Part shown: in pieces, positions 60,159 through 64,000 of the stretch
Layout: every line of letters begins with the position of its first letter
Numbering within the stretch: the first letter of the stretch is position 1
Assembly: GCF_963676685.1 (NCBI RefSeq)
Contig: NC_092349.1
Coordinates: 58,635,431-58,699,430, forward strand
Reading direction: 5' to 3'
DNA: 64,000 nt
DNA from: Mytilus edulis
Taxonomy: Eukaryota; Mollusca; Bivalvia; Mytilida; Mytilidae
Made by a program: the position numbers and the translations under genes
The notes under the pieces: model-generated
The model's database searches: none
What the model saw: the letters and a program-made list of their open reading frames with translations, nothing else
What the model was told of the DNA's origin: nothing

Positions 60159-60390
60159 GAGGCCCCTCATGGGGGGGGGGGGGGTCCTATTAATCACATA
60201 ATCACCATTTTTTTGCCAATATAATCACATAATCATTAAATATTTGCTTATCTTTAGTAATCAAATAATCATAAACTAAAAATACAGTCCTAGGTAATGA
60301 AATAATCATGAAATATTTGGCTTAATAATCAAATAATCATTAAAAAAACGGCCAAGTAATCACATAATCAAAAACCCCATGAGGGCCCTC
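60159..60390. mobile_element. 232-bp MITE with 16-bp inverted ends and 6-bp target duplication
   Basis: The left end GAGGCCCCTCATGGGG and the inverse of the right end match at 15 of 16 positions. AGAAAT flanks both sides (60153-60158, 60391-60396). The interior carries repeated TAATCA-CATAATCA motifs and a run of 12 or more G next to the left end. No reading frame. Confidence 0.85.
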
Positions 60391-60454
60391 AGAAATACTA
60401 AGGATTCTCTACCCTAGAGATAGATTATTTAGTTGTATGTGGCAATTCTTTCCG

Positions 60455-60580
60455 AAATTGGGCCTTCGATGATCTTCAACTTCGTTCTTTATTTGGTCGT
60501 CTTAACCTTTTTGAATGGAGCGTTACTAATGAGCCTTTTGTGAGCCTTTTGTAGACAAAACGCTCGTCTGGCATACAAAC
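60455..60580 (-). repeat. Reverse copy of the GCGCGTTTCGTCTAC repeat
   Basis: GATCTTCAACTTCGTTCTTT, GTAGACAAAACGCTCGTCTG and GGCAT match the reverse complement of 22060-22150. Confidence 0.7.
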
Positions 60581-61129
60581 ATTTTAATCATTGTGCCTAT
60601 GAAGGAATTATTTACAACTAGACTGAGTCGTAATAAGTAATATGTTATTTTGAATTGAACCAGTACTTGTCTTTCTGCTATGTTTGTGTTAATGTTTATG
60701 ATATTTAGAATATGCAAAGCCCTTTAAAAATAAAAACATACCAAAGATGTCATTAAATTTCTACATCGATGAACAATCAAAAACACCTTGCCATCAAGAA
60801 AATAACACAAATAAAACAAACAATAGTACATATCTCCACAGAAAATTAAACTATACATTTTCTATTTGTTATAAGTTATTGATTTTCAAAAATTGTGGCT
60901 ATGAGCATAATTAGAAAGATATGTCTTCCAAAAGCAAACATCTGGCGCAGAAAATCAGTTATGTTTAAAACCATTGATCAAATTTCAAACTGAAATTATT
61001 CTTTAAAAGTAGGTTTAATGTGTTTAGAGTGCAGAGAAGTTCTCATATAATATCAAACTCATTATTTCTATCATGTTTATCAACTAAAATAGTTATCAAA
61101 GGTACCAGGATTATAAAAGTGTGTACCTT

Positions 61130-62040
61130 CAATCCGATTAGATAATGTATCATATTTCAAAAAGCTTGTTGTTTCCATAAAACCCTGAAATAAAATGCAA
61201 AGATTATTCAACCCAGCAGGATATTAATAATATATACAAAAACAATCTTTGATACTTATTTCCACGAAGACGACGCGTTACCGGAATACACTTCATGAGT
61301 TTTCTTATCACGTAACATCATCTTAGTCCTTTATAAGTAAATATAGTAAATTATTGTCTTGTTAATATACTATAAATAGAAGTATTAAAGTACAAACAAA
61401 CATTGTAATAAAAGCAACCTCAATAATGACCCCCATTTGGATTGAGAAGTAGCTTGTAGACAATATAAACATTTCCAGTTGCACAAACAACACTCGTAAT
61501 ATGATTTCAAAGTACTAGTGATATACCGTCAGTAAGGTCAGTAATAGGACGATGGCAGTACCGGAAGTTATATCATACGGCGATTAGGGGAATATAAATG
61601 GTCTATGACAATTGAATAATCGTTAGAAATTACGAAACTGTCACTATTAAGACTACTTTTAGTTCCTGCGACCATTGTTAGTTCGTCTTCTTAACCATGT
61701 TTGATAATTTGTTGTTTTCGGACGTCACACCTGTTAGTTAGATTGCAATAATGACACCGCATCAATTAAAATAGGTAACAACACCAAAGGTTTGGTTTGG
61801 GTTGATGGCTTTAACTACCCAAAAATTATAAGGGAAAACTTTTAAAGTTATATCGTTTCTCATGGGTCATTTTTTAAAGTTATCCATCTGAATCATTAAA
61901 AAAAATAAACCTTGAAATTAAGTTCGTACCTGTTTAGATTTATATCAGTAATTGCAGGCCACAATAGGAGGGGAATATGATTAAGTGTCCTAGAAACCAG
62001 TAAAACTGTGAGGTTTTTTTAAATATGTGTATGTTTTTGA
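61130..62040. other. Spacer, no gene supported
   Basis: A slightly less AT-rich patch with ACGAAGACGACGCGTTACCG (61266-61285) and ACCGGAAGTTATATC near 61560 could be regulatory, but no exon or promoter can be assigned. Confidence 0.3.
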
Positions 62041-62350
62041 GATTGTGACACAGTGATGACTACTGTACCCATAGTTCGACTATTTTACCTATCATGTCTG
62101 TTTTGTTCACGCATCGTTGTAAATATAATAGAATTTGATGCGACTGTCATGCAAGTGAGAGGTTAAGCGCTATAAAACCAGGTTCAATCCACCATTTTCT
62201 ACATCTAAAAAGCCTTTACAAAGTAAGGAATATGCAGTTGTTTTCCATTCGTTTGATGTGTTTTGTCATTTAATTTTGCCAGTTGAATAGGGACTTTCCG
62301 TTTTGAATTGTCCTCAGAGTTCAGTATTTTAGTGATTTTACTTTCTACTG
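62041..62350 (+). repeat. Interspersed repeat, full copy
   Basis: Aligned with 33848-34155; partial copy at 58735-58905; reverse copies at 13070-13535 and 63045-63690. Confidence 0.8.
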
Positions 62351-63044
62351 CTCACTTATGAAACCATCCCCTAAGGAAAAGGATAATCAGGAAGTTGATG
62401 AGAAATAAAACTGAGAAAACATCCTACGATTGTGTATAGCAAATGAAGCCAGACATCAATTTCAGTAAGCTCTCATTTGTATATGTGGTATTTCGACATT
62501 TTATACATCAATGGCAATAAATGTTACAATTTATAATTGCTCTGTTTACAGGAAGTTGACGGTAGATGAACCATAACCCTTATCATATTTCAAGCATATT
62601 CAAATGACAACTGGTGACAAATTACAGGCATATATGATTATAGTTCATGAGAAAATGGATTGCAACGAAATTTTAACTGAAAGCACGGACATACTGACGG
62701 ACGGAAAAACAGGCGCAAAAAGTATACTTTAACTCCCTCCTTTGGAGCAAGGATATAGAAAGGATTCTGGAGTAAAAGGACAACATCAATATTTATTATT
62801 AATCAATTCATTTCTATATCTTTTTCTTGGTATCCATAATGCTTCGTGACAATTCTATACTTTATGTTGGTTACAGAAACTTCTCTAGCAATGACACATA
62901 ATAAATACTCATACGCAGATTGCCTGTTAGAACATAATTTAATCACAATCTGCAAATACACTGTTCATAAAAATCTTCAACAATTTTAGTTATATGTATT
63001 TATAATTAAAATCATTAAATGTGATTCCTAAAAAGTAAATTCAC

Positions 63045-63690
63045 AAAAATAGTAAACTCCGAGGAAAAATCAAAACTGAAAGTTCCTGATCAAATTGCAA
63101 AATCAAAAGCTCAAACACATCAAACGAATGGATAACAACTGTCATATTCCTGACTTTGTACAGTAATTTTCTGATGTAGAAAATGGTGAATTCAACCTGG
63201 TTTTATAGCTTGCTAAACCTCTAACTAGTATGACAGTCGCATAAAATTCCATTAAATTGACAAAGATGTGTGAATTAAACAAGCAGGCATAATACTGTGA
63301 ATTAAATTTTTTTCGAGGTTAAGAATTTTCGTGGATTAAGGAAAACTTGTATTTTCATGGATATTTGATTTCGTGGTTTTGCCGATTTCTGTGTACAAAG
63401 TCTATAGAAAATGTGTAATGCGTTGAACATTCGAATTTGTGGTTCATCGGTACCAATGAAACCCACAAATTTAGTATCCAACGAATAATAATGAATCCAC
63501 AGTAGGTTAAACGACAAAATAGGGGTACAACAGTCAACATTTTGTTATAATCTTTATCACTTTAAAAACAAAGAAACATATCATGTAACAACGAAACAAA
63601 AAAAGCACATAAGCAAAAAATGAAAGACAAAAATTGACCATAGCACAATAAAATATTGACGGGATGTATAAGTACCGAGCCACGTCAAAT
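63045..63690 (-). repeat. Interspersed repeat, reverse copy interrupted by a MITE
   Basis: Left part 63045-63292 and right part 63505-63690 together align with the continuous copy at 13070-13535. Confidence 0.8.
63293..63504. mobile_element. 212-bp MITE nested in an older repeat
   Basis: TACTGTGAATTAAATTTTTT at the left and AATAATGAATCCACAGTA at the right form inverted ends. The interior shares TTTCGTGGTTTTGCCGAT with 56491-56702. Same length as that copy. Confidence 0.8.
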
Positions 63691-64000
63691 AAATATTATC
63701 AAAAAAGACTTCACAGTAAAATCAATAGTCAAAATCTCAAATAATAGAATACTGTAAAACATTATAAAGTTGGTATACAACGTCGGTACCCAGAATCTAT
63801 AATTCAGAGCATAGTGTATTATTTGTGAAGTTGATACGGAATATTTATCAATATGTCTTGGTACCTTCCGATGAACTTCTTTAGGAAAAGGACGACTTCA
63901 TTTAACCTTAAATCAGTACATTTCTTTTATCTTATCTGATTAGTTAAAACAAGAAAAAATTCAAGAAAAATTATGCATTTATTTATAGTGTATGCCTGTG
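63691..64000. other. AT-rich end of window, nothing recognised
   Basis: No repeat match, splice-bounded frame or structure was noticed. Confidence 0.4.

Noticed and set aside
61555..61605. ATGGCAGTACCGGAAGTTATA as a possible gene start
   Set aside because: The frame closes after 11 codons and no exon follows.

Overview
The window looks like nuclear DNA of a bivalve mollusc, most likely a mytilid mussel. It is AT-rich, genes are split by spliceosomal introns, and the spacer is full of short non-autonomous repeats that I recall as typical of bivalve genomes. The species call is an inference from gene type and repeats. There are no bacterial operons, rRNA genes, convincing tRNA genes or CRISPR arrays.

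The main content is a head-to-tail pair of paralogous opsin-type G-protein-coupled receptors on the minus strand. Opsin A has coding exons between 178 and 5480 (377 aa). Opsin B has coding exons between 30502 and 39097 (375 aa). I rebuilt both from splice sites. The first five coding exons have identical lengths in the two genes (91, 166, 128, 350, 284 bp) and identical phases. A sixth, short terminal exon (115 and 109 bp) carries a conserved C-terminal tail. Both proteins keep the retinal-binding lysine of helix 7, the disulfide cysteines and a glutamate at the bovine-181 position. Both have CRY instead of DRY and NPTVC instead of NPxxY. They look closest to the tetraopsins (peropsin/neuropsin/RGR side), with atypical signalling motifs.

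In both genes the ATG lies directly after a 3' splice signal. A conserved non-coding block ending in a 5' splice site lies 5.5-6 kb upstream (ending at 11410 and 44651) and is a candidate untranslated first exon with its promoter. Upstream of opsin B this block and its flanks recur as degraded copies at about 45.4, 46.3 and 52.0 kb. The proposed first intron of opsin A holds a ~3 kb, ~50-copy, 59-bp minisatellite (5866-8868) that opsin B lacks.

The region 11.5-30 kb has no gene I can support. It consists of local segmental duplications (17.5-20 kb duplicated; 21.4-28.9 kb triplicated), a decayed reverse-transcriptase fragment, and several inverted-repeat elements, including two abutting elements with TTAA target duplications for which an empty site is present in the same window. 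The region 47-64 kb is repeat-rich spacer with further MITEs (one with a clear 6-bp target duplication, one nested in an older repeat), small tandem repeats, and one isolated coding-like exon on the minus strand (59838-59940) of unknown identity.
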